From assembly GCA_024637295.1 (NCBI GenBank), contig JAGXFL010000013.1, positions 124,001 to 188,000 on the forward strand: a stretch of DNA of 64,000 nt, read 5' to 3'. The stretch comes from Sulfuricurvum sp. GTDB lineage: Bacteria; Campylobacterota; Campylobacteria; Campylobacterales; Sulfurimonadaceae. The position numbers and the translations under genes are program-made. The notes beneath the pieces are model-generated. The model was given only the letters and a program-made list of their open reading frames with translations, had not been told where the DNA came from and did no database searches. Below are positions 43,208-52,299 of this stretch, piece after piece (positions within the stretch are counted from its first letter, which is position 1; each line of letters opens with the position of its first letter).

Positions 43208-44280
43208 TCGATTTTTCTCCCGTTAAAGCGAAACTACTACTAGAATATCCTTTTTTTGGGACGATATCCAGTGGGATGTTGATGCGTCTAAATGATAATA
43301 TCGAGAGTTTTACAATACGTGATAATGCGTTTGAATACCGTGAAGCGTATATGAATGCACTTAGTGATGAGCAAAAGATGTTTGCTCTGTGCAACGGTGC
43401 GCTTCATGAGGCACTTTCCCATACAAACCGTCGGGGAAATCGAAGCCCATGGCTATGGCAAACGGCGTGTGACTATGCAATCAATAGGCTGCTAATAGAC
43501 AGTGGATTTGAGCCACCACCAGCGATTACCTATGATAAACGGTTTGGAAATCTCAGTGCCGAAGAGATCTATGCAGAACTCTCTCAAGAGTTTTTGGATC
43601 AGGAACAAAACGATCGTGATGCGGATGATCGCAGGGAGGGTGAGAGTGCGGATGAAAAACTCTCCCGTGCTCAAAGGGAAAAACGTTCTCGTGATGCATT
43701 GGACAAATCAGATCCCTTACAAGAGGCACTTGAACAGCTTTTAGGGGAGCGTTCGCATAAGACTATTGATTGGCGTAGTGAATTACGTGATGCAATCGGC
43801 GGATATTATGTAAGTGACTATACCCTCATACCACCTTCAAAAAAACTGCTGTATGCAGGTGTCTATTTACCCGGTGTCCATTCGCGCCATTTGAACCTTG
43901 CCATTGCTATCGATAGTTCCGGTTCGGTGGATGAGGTGTTACTCTCACAGTTTATTGCTGAAATCGAAGGGATATTGGAAGCCTTTGGCTCTTACTCCAT
44001 CGATTTGATTGTATGCGATGATAAAATTCGATCTCATGAGCGTTTTGAGAACGGTGAAGTAGTCAACTATAACCTTTTCGGCGGTGGAGGGACTGATTTT
44101 ACCCCTGTTTTTGAGTTTATTGATACATGGATGGTTCCGCCAAAGTTTTTAGTCTACTTTACGGATCTGGATGGAAAATTTCCGCTCATAGAACCAAATT
44201 ATGAGATATTGTGGATTGCCCCTATGGATGGGGATGTTCCATTTGGAAGAGTTGTTGTGATAAAGGGAGAAAATGATTGA
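43204..44280 (+). CDS. VWA protein with putative metallopeptidase N-terminus (DUF2201-like)
   Basis: About 358 residues from ATG 43204, which overlaps the MoxR stop by 4 bases; the longer frame is rejected. The N-terminal domain has LCNGALHEALSHTNRRG and WLWQTACDYAINRLL, aligning with the zinc-peptidase-like DUF2201 motif, though the His-Glu expected first is replaced by Asn-Gly. An acidic linker (about 120-170) follows. The VWA domain (about 225-358) has a complete MIDAS: LNLAIAIDSSGSVDE, a Thr/Asp-containing FGGGGTDFTP. It is the expected partner of the MoxR ATPase. Confidence 0.88.
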   Translation: MIDFSPVKAKLLLEYPFFGTISSGMLMRLNDNIESFTIRDNAFEYREAYMNALSDEQKMFALCNGALHEALSHTNRRGNRSPWLWQTACDYAINRLLIDSGFEPPPAITYDKRFGNLSAEEIYAELSQEFLDQEQNDRDADDRREGESADEKLSRAQREKRSRDALDKSDPLQEALEQLLGERSHKTIDWRSELRDAIGGYYVSDYTLIPPSKKLLYAGVYLPGVHSRHLNLAIAIDSSGSVDEVLLSQFIAEIEGILEAFGSYSIDLIVCDDKIRSHERFENGEVVNYNLFGGGGTDFTPVFEFIDTWMVPPKFLVYFTDLDGKFPLIEPNYEILWIAPMDGDVPFGRVVVIKGEND

Positions 44281-45520
44281 AAATGCTTTAAAAATCTTAG
44301 AACACTCCAATCTTTTTATAACGGGAGGGGCAGGTTCGGGTAAAACGACTTTGACCAAAGCAATTATCGAGCATGCGCACACCCATGGAGATAAAGTAGC
44401 ATCGCTGGCATCTACGGGAATGGCGGCAACGCTCATCGGAGGGCAGACGCTGCACAGTTTTTTCGATCTTGGGATCGCCAATTCTCAAGAGGAGTTGGAA
44501 CGTAACGGAAAATTGGAATGTTCTAAAAAAGTGCACAAGCTGATACACTCGATGAAGCTTATTGTCATCGATGAGATCTCAATGGTGAGTGCACCTGTAC
44601 TAGATATGATACGACTTCGGCTGTTGCAGGGGGAGTTTAACGGTAAGCTGGTTGCCATCGGCGATTTTTTACAGCTTCCTCCGGTGGTACGTGGTAATGA
44701 GCCGATCTATTTTGCATTTGAATCGCCTAGCTGGGAGCGGTTTTGTTTTGAGACGATCCATTTAAGAGGATCATTTCGTACCCATGAAGAAGAGTTCTTG
44801 GGTTTATTGGAAAAAGTACGTCATGCCTCTATTGAAGAGCAGGAAGCAACTGCTTTGGATGCACTTGTTCGTCCGTTACCTGAGGACAAAAGTGCCATTA
44901 CACTGCTTTACGGTAAAAACATTAGCGCCCAAAACCATAACCGTGCTCAATTAGCCCATTTGAACGGGGATGAGATTGAGATTGCGACGTATGTCACGGT
45001 TCATGATAAAAAGATGCAAGAGCGTGATGTTGAACGTTTTATGAGTGAAAGTCGCATCGAATCTATTATGGTACTTAAGGTAGGTGCCCCGATTCTCTTC
45101 ACCCGTAATGCATGGAATTATTATAACGGTGAGCGCGGAAGGATTACATCGATCGAAGACGATACGGTATGGGTCAAAAAAGAAGATGGCAAAAGTGTGA
45201 AAGTGGAGCGTGTAGAGACGATTAAGACGCGATGGATTGAAAAGGGGAAAGCTTTAAATGAAGAGAAACTGATCACTTTGAGTCAATTTCCTATCACGTT
45301 AGCATTTGCGATCACGATTCATAAATCGCAAGGGATGAGCTTGAGCGACTATGTGATCGAGACGAACGAGATCTTCGCCCCCTCGCAGTTTTATGTGGCG
45401 TTATCCCGCTCCATCTCTGCACATAGGGTGACCCTGACGCGACCGAACCGAACGTGGGAACGACTTTGTTTTATTCACCCAAAAGCACTGAGTTTTGTGG
45501 AGAGAATCTCCTTGGTATAA
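44273..45520 (+). CDS. Pif1/RecD-like superfamily 1B helicase
   Basis: 415 residues. Motif I ITGGAGSGKTTLTKAI, motif Ia LASTGMAATLIGG, motif II LIVIDEISMVSA, motif III LVAIGDFLQLPPV and the C-terminal motifs FAITIHKSQGMSLSD and FYVALSRSISAHRV are all present, so the ATPase core is complete. Pif1-like helicases unwind DNA 5' to 3' and act on G-quadruplexes or R-loops. It overlaps the VWA gene by 8 bases and is the last gene of the cassette. Confidence 0.92.
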   Translation: MIENALKILEHSNLFITGGAGSGKTTLTKAIIEHAHTHGDKVASLASTGMAATLIGGQTLHSFFDLGIANSQEELERNGKLECSKKVHKLIHSMKLIVIDEISMVSAPVLDMIRLRLLQGEFNGKLVAIGDFLQLPPVVRGNEPIYFAFESPSWERFCFETIHLRGSFRTHEEEFLGLLEKVRHASIEEQEATALDALVRPLPEDKSAITLLYGKNISAQNHNRAQLAHLNGDEIEIATYVTVHDKKMQERDVERFMSESRIESIMVLKVGAPILFTRNAWNYYNGERGRITSIEDDTVWVKKEDGKSVKVERVETIKTRWIEKGKALNEEKLITLSQFPITLAFAITIHKSQGMSLSDYVIETNEIFAPSQFYVALSRSISAHRVTLTRPNRTWERLCFIHPKALSFVERISLV

Positions 45521-45619
45521 CCCGCTAAAACATGCAAACTTTTCATTTGACCACTTCGGATCAAGATCAAAAATCTGAAATAATTGTAATCTAAACAATA
45601 TCTAATGGATACAATAGGA

Positions 45620-45636
45620 TGATTAAAAAATAATCA
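45620..45636. promoter_or_regulatory. TGATTA-N5-TAATCA palindrome downstream of the Rrf2 gene
   Basis: A perfect 6-bp dyad with a 5-base A spacer. The same dyad, same spacing, stands upstream of the operon at 47018-47034. It could be an Rrf2 operator, or the stem of a weak terminator between the convergent helicase and Rrf2 genes. Confidence 0.5.
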
Positions 45637-45674
45637 GTGTAGTATTTCTTATCTATTTTTTGAAAAAAAAGGGA

Positions 45675-46100
45675 TTAAAGACGTTTGATTTTACGAAGGA
45701 TTACGTCGTCAGTGATTTCATTAAGGCGCATGGCAGAGTACATCTCATGCATCTCTGTACGCCATTTTTCCCATTGGGCATGCAAAGCACATGGTCTTTC
45801 ATCCTCACAATCACCGATTCCAAGGACACAGGCATCAAAAAATGTGCTTCCATCGACGGCTTCGATGATGGAGATGAGGGTGATGTCTGAGGCGTTTTTG
45901 GCGAGTTTTACTCCTCCATTGGCACCTCTGCGTGATATGAGAATATCGCTATGGACGAGAGTTTGAAGAGATTTTGCTAAAAAATGGTACGGAAGTTCGA
46001 GGGAGTCGCTGATCTTTTGGATGTGAAAATAGTCATCTTGAGGTTTTGTCGAGAGCCACACGGCTGCTCGAATGGTGTCTTGACATGCGGAGGAGAGCAT
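45675..46100 (-). CDS. Rrf2-family regulator with three Fe-S-type cysteines
   Basis: 141 residues. Winged HTH of the Rrf2 family (YFHIQKISDSLELPYHFLAK, then ILISRRGANGGVKLAK). Cys91, Cys98 and Cys104 (CVLGIGDCEDERPC) match the spacing of Fe-S cluster ligands in IscR/NsrR-type regulators. It is therefore likely to sense iron-sulfur status, nitric oxide or oxygen. The start overlaps the stop of the upstream membrane gene. Matching palindromes flank the operon and are possible operators. Confidence 0.9.
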   Translation of the reverse strand: MLSSACQDTIRAAVWLSTKPQDDYFHIQKISDSLELPYHFLAKSLQTLVHSDILISRRGANGGVKLAKNASDITLISIIEAVDGSTFFDACVLGIGDCEDERPCALHAQWEKWRTEMHEMYSAMRLNEITDDVILRKIKRL

Positions 46101-46957
46101 TATACTTTTTCCGTTTTACGGATGATATAGACAAATACCGCAAATACAAGCAGCAAAAATGAGAGTGCTCCTACCAATGTTGCAGCATAAGGGAGATCCT
46201 TATAGTTGTGTAACGAAATCTTAAAGACGACCAAAAGTGCTTCGATCAATAAAGCAATAATAATAGAGACCGAAAAGTTCAACAACGTTTTTGGATTGAA
46301 AACATCACTCACATGTTGTGTTCTAGGGAGTACCTCTTGCTCGACAATGGTTTTTCCCAAATCGTAAACGGCTAATCCCAAGGTCAAAGCAATGATCGGT
46401 TTGAATACGGTATCGATCGATAGTGGCTCGATCGCAAACAAATAACCGGCAAAGGTATAAAATCCGTATAGAACCACAAATATGCCAAAAAAGAGCAGTC
46501 CACCTCCAATGAGGGCATACGATGTGCGATTTAAAAATTTAAAGACATCATTTTTTTCGATGAGGTCAAAGCGTTCTAAGAGTTTTCGAAGACGAAAGTC
46601 TAAGAAGAGATATCCATCACTTACGGCGTAGACAACCGTAATGCATAGAAAACCGGTTGCGGTAGAGATATAGGGATCGCTTATGTAGTATCCCTTTTGA
46701 ACTTGAACCTCATTGATGAGGTAAGCGCGATCTACTCCAATGTGATTATGCTCTTCACGATTCACATAGATGTTTGGTGAGTTTTGGACAAACCCTTCAT
46801 CAGTTTTATACAGTAATTCCAGACTTGGAAATGTTTTATAAAGTCGTTCGATAAGTTGAACGTTTAGGAACTTTAGATTGACATTGCCCAAAGTCGAGAG
46901 GATAAAGTTTTGAATAAGGGGAGCATTCGCCGCATAGCTTCTTACGAGATCTTGCAT
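46100..46957 (-). CDS. Membrane protein with PDC/Cache-like sensing part
   Basis: 285 residues. The N-terminal 130 residues (PSLELLYKTDEGFVQNSPNIYV, then YYISDPYISTATGFLCITVVYAV) resemble a Cache/PDC sensor domain, but without a preceding membrane helix. Four hydrophobic segments follow (about 150-280). There is no kinase or methyl-accepting domain. It is in one operon with the Rrf2 regulator. The function is not known; membrane sensing is inferred. Confidence 0.72.
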   Translation of the reverse strand: MQDLVRSYAANAPLIQNFILSTLGNVNLKFLNVQLIERLYKTFPSLELLYKTDEGFVQNSPNIYVNREEHNHIGVDRAYLINEVQVQKGYYISDPYISTATGFLCITVVYAVSDGYLFLDFRLRKLLERFDLIEKNDVFKFLNRTSYALIGGGLLFFGIFVVLYGFYTFAGYLFAIEPLSIDTVFKPIIALTLGLAVYDLGKTIVEQEVLPRTQHVSDVFNPKTLLNFSVSIIIALLIEALLVVFKISLHNYKDLPYAATLVGALSFLLLVFAVFVYIIRKTEKV

Positions 46958-47017
46958 TGGTTAACTCCTTAGCACTAAATTTATAAAGGCATTATAGTTC
47001 ATAAAACATTTAGTTGT

Positions 47018-47034
47018 TGATTAAAATATAATCA
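47018..47034. promoter_or_regulatory. TGATTA-N5-TAATCA palindrome upstream of the Rrf2 operon
   Basis: The dyad extends to TTGATTA/TAATCAA (47017-47035) and lies about 60 bases upstream of the start at 46957, where a promoter would be expected. It is the same motif as at 45620-45636. Candidate Rrf2 operator. Confidence 0.55.
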
Positions 47035-47052
47035 AATTTAAGCCGAGCAAAA

Positions 47053-47793
47053 TCAAGGTTTTGAAAATAAGGATGTAAAGATGTAACGATATGAAAAAAG
47101 TACGCTAAATGCGGCTGCCAGTAGTGATACGGCTACCATCATATACATAATGGCCAGTTGATAGGAGACCGCTTTTAGCGGATTGGCACCTGCGAGGAGC
47201 ATCCCGGTGGTAATTCCTGGAATATGGATGATACCTACTGTCTGAAGCATATTAAGTGTAGGTATCATAGCGGCTTTGACCGATGCTTTTGCGGCAAAGG
47301 AAAGGGCCTCTTTGAGAGGTGATCCCAGGGCGATCATCCCTTCGATAGTTTCAATCGTATTTTTGACTTCTCCTTTGAACCGCTCGATACTTTGGGTATA
47401 CACATTGAGTGCATTACCGATGATCATCCCACCCACAGGGATCATTTCATGGGGAACCATATGTATGACACCAAACGCCATCATCGAAGCGAAGACGATC
47501 CCTGAGGATGCCCCCAGGGTATAAAATGCGATTCGAAAACTATGATCCCCCAGAGGGGAACGCTTTTTAGCCGTATACGCACCAAACAATACCATCCCCA
47601 ACAATACAAAAAAAAGCAGTGAAGGGTGAGAAATCTTAAAAAGATAGACAAGCGCATAGCCCAGAAGTCCCAGTTGTAACATTGCCAAAATAGAGTTGGT
47701 TAGGATCTGTTTTTCAAGACCGAAATGTTCTTTGCGTGAATACCATAGAGCAAAGATAATAAGAGCATAAGAAGCTAAAAACGAATATTGCAT
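47053..47793 (-). CDS. fetB: UPF0014/FetB-family permease
   Basis: 246 residues with about 7 hydrophobic segments. The family motif region VPVGGMIIGNALNV and IHIPGITTGMLLAGANPLKAVSYQLAIMYM split across a helix pair is clear. FetB is the membrane part of the FetAB iron exporter of E. coli, linked to oxidative stress. The ATPase FetA gene is not adjacent; a peroxiredoxin gene lies 36 bases upstream on the same strand, which fits an oxidative-stress role. Substrate is inferred. Confidence 0.88.
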   Translation of the reverse strand: MQYSFLASYALIIFALWYSRKEHFGLEKQILTNSILAMLQLGLLGYALVYLFKISHPSLLFFVLLGMVLFGAYTAKKRSPLGDHSFRIAFYTLGASSGIVFASMMAFGVIHMVPHEMIPVGGMIIGNALNVYTQSIERFKGEVKNTIETIEGMIALGSPLKEALSFAAKASVKAAMIPTLNMLQTVGIIHIPGITTGMLLAGANPLKAVSYQLAIMYMMVAVSLLAAAFSVLFSYRYIFTSLFSKP

Positions 47794-47829
47794 TATAAGA
47801 AGGTCTCCCCAAAAAAGGGGAAAGAGAGA

Positions 47830-48426
47830 TTACAGTTCAGTAGCGTGTGCAGAAAGATACTCAGCAACACCTTCAGTGCTTGCTTTCATACCGGCATCAC
47901 CTTTTGCCCAACCAGCAGGACAAACTTCACCGAACTCATTCGTAAACAACATTGCATCGATCATACGAAGCATCTCGTCGATGTTACGACCCAATGGAAG
48001 GTCATTAACCACTGCATGACGAACAGTACCGTCAGCATCGATCAAAAATGAACCGCGAAGTGCAACTGCATCACCGAATAATACATCGTAAGCACGTGAA
48101 ATTTCTTTTGTAAGATCCGCTACAAGTGGGTAACGAACTTGTCCAATACCACCGTTATTTACAGGAGTGTTTTTCCATGCAAAGTGGCTAAACTGTGAGT
48201 CAACAGAGATACCGATAACATTGATACCACGTTCTGTGAACGAATCAAGACGGTGATCAAATGCGATAAGTTCTGATGGACATACAAACGTAAAGTCTAG
48301 TGGGTAGAAGAAAAGAACCGCACCTTTTGGTCCAAGGTTTTTGTAAAGGTTAAAATCCTCAACGATTTGGTTATTACCCAAAACGGTAGTGGCAGTAAAG
48401 TCGGGAGCTTTGTTAGTGACGAGCAT
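47830..48426 (-). CDS. 2-Cys peroxiredoxin (AhpC/TSA family)
   Basis: 198 residues. The peroxidatic Cys49 lies in FYPLDFTFVCPSE and the resolving Cys near 170 in FGEVCPAGWAKG. It reduces hydrogen peroxide and organic peroxides. There is no signal peptide. It is probably transcribed with fetB. The upstream 110 bases contain TACAAT-like -10 sequence on the minus strand. Confidence 0.95.
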   Translation of the reverse strand: MLVTNKAPDFTATTVLGNNQIVEDFNLYKNLGPKGAVLFFYPLDFTFVCPSELIAFDHRLDSFTERGINVIGISVDSQFSHFAWKNTPVNNGGIGQVRYPLVADLTKEISRAYDVLFGDAVALRGSFLIDADGTVRHAVVNDLPLGRNIDEMLRMIDAMLFTNEFGEVCPAGWAKGDAGMKASTEGVAEYLSAHATEL

Positions 48427-48557
48427 GGTTTTTCCTTTTTGATTTTAGTAAAGTGGGGTAATTGTAACACACCAAGTTTAATCATAATTACACTTCGTGA
48501 GTTAGTATGCGGACATAAAGGAGTTTTTTTGAATGATAATTGCATTATAATCCCACC

Positions 48558-50321
48558 ATGATTACTTTTAAAACACTTTTTAGCATGTTACTGCGTTATA
48601 AACGCTCTTTGTTATGGGGAAATTTGATCGCTATCGTGGCAACGATTATCTCTATTCCTATCCCGTTACTTATACCTCTTATGGTCGATGAGGTGTTACT
48701 CAAAAAAGGGGGAGGAATTACCAGTGTCATTGATTCGTTTACCAAATTACATGAACCATTGCTATACATAGGAATTGTTTTGGCGATGACGATCAGCCTT
48801 CGATTTCTTTTTTTTCTTTTGAGTGTTGTTTCGCAGCGTTTTTTTATCACCCTTTCTCAGGAACTTAGTTTCGCAATACGCGTTCAAGCTTTGGAACATC
48901 TCAAACATGTATCCATGAGTGCGTATGAGAGGTTGGGAAGCGGTAAAGTTATTACCCATCTTATTACCGACATAGATACGATTGAGCAGTTTTTGGGAAG
49001 TGCCCTTTCAAAGTTGATCGTATCGGTCGCAACACTCATAGGAGTTGCGGCAGTCTTGATATGGATTAATCCCCTTTTTGGGATATTGATTTTGATTTTT
49101 CAACCTATGATCATGATCGTGACCCGTAAGATATCAGGGAGTGTCGGAAAGCTCAAAAAGGAGCAGAACCGTACAATCGGGGTCTTGTCCGATACGTTAA
49201 CGCAGATGTGTGATCTGTTTGGGCAGATACGCGCGAGTAACAAAGAGGAACGCTTTATTAAGGATGCGATACAACAGTCGCAGACACTCAAACAAAGTGC
49301 CAGTGTGTATGGAATCAAAGCACTGTTTGGTGAGCGTTATTCGTATACTCTTTTTTTGAGTGGTTTTGAGATCTTTCGCGCACTTGGGCTTGTGATGGTG
49401 TTGTATTCGGATCTAAGTATCGGATTAATGTTTGGGATATTTGGGTATCTGTGGTTTATGATGACACCGGTACAGGAGCTATTGTCATTGCAATACAGTT
49501 TTGCTAACGCAAAAAATGCGCTCTCACGACTTAATGAACTTCTATCTTTACCGACAGAACCCTCTGAACCGGAAAATCCGCTATTGTTGCCTGAGGATAA
49601 AGGATTATCGATTCAGACAAAAGAGCTATGTTTTGGTTACGATCCAAGCGAACCAATCCTCAAGGGATTAAACCTCAAAATCGAGGCAGGAAGCAAGGTC
49701 GCAATTATTGGAGCAAGCGGGAGCGGAAAAAGTACCCTCTCTCAAATGCTGGTAGGATTTTATCCTCCGACATCAGGGGATATACTGTATGCTGGGATCA
49801 GTGTAAAGGAGATTGGATTTGCCCATATTCGAAATGAAGTATTTGTTGTTTTGCAACAGCCTCTGATGTTCAATGACACACTGCGTTTTAATCTGACAAT
49901 GGGTGAACCTCTCGAAGAGAAGGCTATATGGGATGCACTTAAGATCGCACAGCTGGAATCTTTTGTCCATTCTTTGCAGGATGGATTGGAAACTCAGGTG
50001 GGGAAATTTGGTATCCGCCTCTCGGGAGGTCAGCGTCAGCGTTTGAGTATTGCACGTATGGTACTGGCAAACCCAAAAGTGGTTATTTTCGACGAATCAA
50101 CATCAGCGTTGGATGTACATACCGAAACGGCATTGTTTGAAGCGTTGGAAACATTTTTGAGTGAGAAGACTATCATTATCATTGCTCATCGTTTGAGTAC
50201 CGTAACACGAGCGGACTACATCTATGTGTTGGAAAATGGGATGATTTTAGAAGAAGGATCGAGAGAAAAACTTGAACAGCTTGATGGTAGTTATCGTCAC
50301 TTTGTTAATCATCAGCAGTGA
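48558..50321 (+). CDS. ABC exporter, MsbA-like (fused membrane and ATPase domains)
   Basis: About 587 residues from the ATG at 48558, chosen over an upstream TTG. Six membrane helices in the first 310 residues, then the ATPase: Walker A IIGASGSGKSTLSQ, signature RLSGGQRQRLSIARM, Walker B VVIFDESTSALD and the His in IIIAHRLSTV. Half-transporters of this kind export lipids, peptides or drugs as dimers. The substrate is not visible. A permease of the AI-2E family follows. Confidence 0.92.
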   Translation: MITFKTLFSMLLRYKRSLLWGNLIAIVATIISIPIPLLIPLMVDEVLLKKGGGITSVIDSFTKLHEPLLYIGIVLAMTISLRFLFFLLSVVSQRFFITLSQELSFAIRVQALEHLKHVSMSAYERLGSGKVITHLITDIDTIEQFLGSALSKLIVSVATLIGVAAVLIWINPLFGILILIFQPMIMIVTRKISGSVGKLKKEQNRTIGVLSDTLTQMCDLFGQIRASNKEERFIKDAIQQSQTLKQSASVYGIKALFGERYSYTLFLSGFEIFRALGLVMVLYSDLSIGLMFGIFGYLWFMMTPVQELLSLQYSFANAKNALSRLNELLSLPTEPSEPENPLLLPEDKGLSIQTKELCFGYDPSEPILKGLNLKIEAGSKVAIIGASGSGKSTLSQMLVGFYPPTSGDILYAGISVKEIGFAHIRNEVFVVLQQPLMFNDTLRFNLTMGEPLEEKAIWDALKIAQLESFVHSLQDGLETQVGKFGIRLSGGQRQRLSIARMVLANPKVVIFDESTSALDVHTETALFEALETFLSEKTIIIIAHRLSTVTRADYIYVLENGMILEEGSREKLEQLDGSYRHFVNHQQ

Positions 50322-50358
50322 CACAGTACAATCAATAGAATGATTTAAAGGGAAAATA

Positions 50359-51459
50359 ATGCAACGCAATCTTTTTGTTAAAATGATGATTTTTACGGCA
50401 TTTGTCCTAATGATTTGGCTTTTTTCCCCATTTTTAAAAAGCTTTTTCGTTGCTTTTTTACTTGTAACCGCATTTACACCATTGCATAATCTAGTTGACA
50501 GACGGATTTTTCAAATCGCTCTTCTTAGTAAATATAGAGAATTGATTAGCGCATCGGTCATGACCGCATCTCTTTTTTTGGTTTTGTTTGTTCCTATATT
50601 GTTCTTTATCTATTACGTTGCGGTACACCCCGCCGAGATCATGAAAATCGGTTACACGTTTCAGGCGCAAACAATGAAATTAGTGAGTCATTTACCCACT
50701 TCCCTTAGCTGGATGGAAAAAATAATTGCGACATTAATACAAAAAGCGAATGAAAATCAAGCTCAGATTGTCTCCACTCTGGCGGTGAGTTTTGGTAATG
50801 GACTTTTAGGATTTTTGGGAGCATTAGGGGAGATGGTGATGATTGTTATTTTCTTCTTTTTTCTCGCATGGTATCGTCGACCGCTTACGCTTGCCATTGC
50901 TCCGATCATCCCATTGACCCGAGCTGTTCGGCAGGAGTTTGTAAAAGATATGATTTCAACTACTTCTGCAGGCTTTTATACTTTGGTTGGTGTCGCGATT
51001 GCACAAGGGCTGGCATTTGGAATATTTATTGCCTTTTTTGAACGTTATGATCCATGGCTATTTGGACTAATGATTGCAGTGACATCGGTTATTCCGATCA
51101 TTGGGACAGCTTTGGTATGGATTCCGATTGCTGTCAATGAGTTTTTCAACGGTAACAGTGCGAATGCGATGATTATTCTTTTGTATTCGTGGGCGATGTT
51201 GTCATTTTTTATTGACAATGTCGTTCGACTCATTATCTTACAGCAGATCAACCGTTTGTTGAGTCATGGCCGTCAGTCTATCAATGATTTCTTGATATTC
51301 TTTGCCATTGTCGCGGGGCTAGCAACATTTGGATTTTGGGGGTTTATCCTGGGGCCAGCAATTGTCGCTTTCGTAGTTACACTGCTGCGTATGCTGCGAC
51401 GCAACCACGTTGCTCGCACTAAGCCTTCAGTGCCTGAACTTCGGCGCGTAGACGATTGA
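50359..51459 (+). CDS. AI-2E family transporter (PerM-like)
   Basis: 366 residues with about 8 hydrophobic segments and a basic C-terminus. The central region (GNGLLGFLGALGEMVMIVIFFFF, then AIAQGLAFGIFIAFF) and the C-terminal GFWGFILGPAIVAFVVTLLRML match the family. Members carry various small molecules or Na+; autoinducer-2 export is only one reported activity. The 3' end overlaps the convergent YtxH-like gene by 41 bases. Confidence 0.88.
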   Translation: MQRNLFVKMMIFTAFVLMIWLFSPFLKSFFVAFLLVTAFTPLHNLVDRRIFQIALLSKYRELISASVMTASLFLVLFVPILFFIYYVAVHPAEIMKIGYTFQAQTMKLVSHLPTSLSWMEKIIATLIQKANENQAQIVSTLAVSFGNGLLGFLGALGEMVMIVIFFFFLAWYRRPLTLAIAPIIPLTRAVRQEFVKDMISTTSAGFYTLVGVAIAQGLAFGIFIAFFERYDPWLFGLMIAVTSVIPIIGTALVWIPIAVNEFFNGNSANAMIILLYSWAMLSFFIDNVVRLIILQQINRLLSHGRQSINDFLIFFAIVAGLATFGFWGFILGPAIVAFVVTLLRMLRRNHVARTKPSVPELRRVDD

Positions 51460-51736
51460 GTTCTTCTTTCAAAGAAGTGATTTCGTCTTCTTTAATGGAG
51501 TCGTTTTCCTCGCCACTAGTGTCCGTATAGCGTTGAATCGCGCCTTGAACATTTTGACTCAGCTGATTAAATTGAGCTTTCGTTTTTTCGATGAGCTCAT
51601 TGTTGTCAAGATTAAGACTTCCTTCTAGGTCTTGAATTCCTGCGAGAATATCATCTTGGTGTTTGTAAGCATAATATGCTGCAGCTCCGCCCAAAACAGC
51701 TCCGAGTAAAAAGGTAAGTGCGTTATTTTTTTCCAT
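51419..51736 (-). CDS. YtxH-like small membrane protein
   Basis: 105 residues: an N-terminal glycine-rich helix (ALTFLLGAVLGGAAAYYAYK), a helical middle and a C-terminal coiled coil (ITSLKEELNRLRAEVQALKA). It resembles YtxH-type stress or envelope proteins. It lies 10 bases downstream of another small membrane protein. No specific function is known. Confidence 0.75.
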   Translation of the reverse strand: MEKNNALTFLLGAVLGGAAAYYAYKHQDDILAGIQDLEGSLNLDNNELIEKTKAQFNQLSQNVQGAIQRYTDTSGEENDSIKEDEITSLKEELNRLRAEVQALKA

Positions 51737-51746
51737 AATTTTTCCT

Positions 51747-52148
51747 TTAGTCTTTACTATTTTTCTTGAAAATCTGCGCCAGTGCCCCGATTGCCAATGA
51801 ACCGATGGTTACTTTTGCTATTCCATTGGATGCTTTTAGTGTGAGCTCTTTTGTCTCTTCATGGATATAGGAGACCAATTCTCGTATCTCGTTTAATGCT
51901 GAAAGTGATTTTTCACTGATTGGTTCGGTTTGCTCTTTGAGATGTTTGATGAATTCATTGACTTCATGCAGTGTCAGCGCTCCCTTTGTGGTTAGGAAAC
52001 TGAGTTCATGCTGCACAACGGATATAAATTCTTGCGATTTTTGTATCATTTTGACGGCATGAAACCCGATCAGTGCAATTACCAAGGTGATAATGATCAT
52101 GCATGCGGCGATAATACCGACAAAGAGAGTGAGCGTTTCATGGTTCAT
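51747..52148 (-). CDS. DUF948-like membrane protein
   Basis: 133 residues with an N-terminal helix (LFVGIIAACMIIITLVIALIG) and a second hydrophobic stretch near the C-terminus (VTIGSLAIGALAQIF), separated by charged helices. The layout resembles DUF948 proteins, often found with YtxH partners, as here. The function is unknown. The 150 bases upstream hold the divergent start region of the kinase gene. Confidence 0.72.
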   Translation of the reverse strand: MNHETLTLFVGIIAACMIIITLVIALIGFHAVKMIQKSQEFISVVQHELSFLTTKGALTLHEVNEFIKHLKEQTEPISEKSLSALNEIRELVSYIHEETKELTLKASNGIAKVTIGSLAIGALAQIFKKNSKD

Positions 52149-52299
52149 GATATACCTTATGATTTTTGACTAGTGTAACCTAAGATTTCTTAAGAGCGCA
52201 TGTGGCAGTTTGTAGGAAATGGGTTTATTGTTACATGATTGTTACATCTTTTTAGTATCATGTTTTGAATATTGTAATGTTGCTAGAACAAGGTGATAC

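Noticed and set aside
45660-45966. Plus-strand ORFs over the Rrf2 gene
   Set aside because: They are antisense frames of a clearly conserved Rrf2 protein; no ribosome site or domain supports them.
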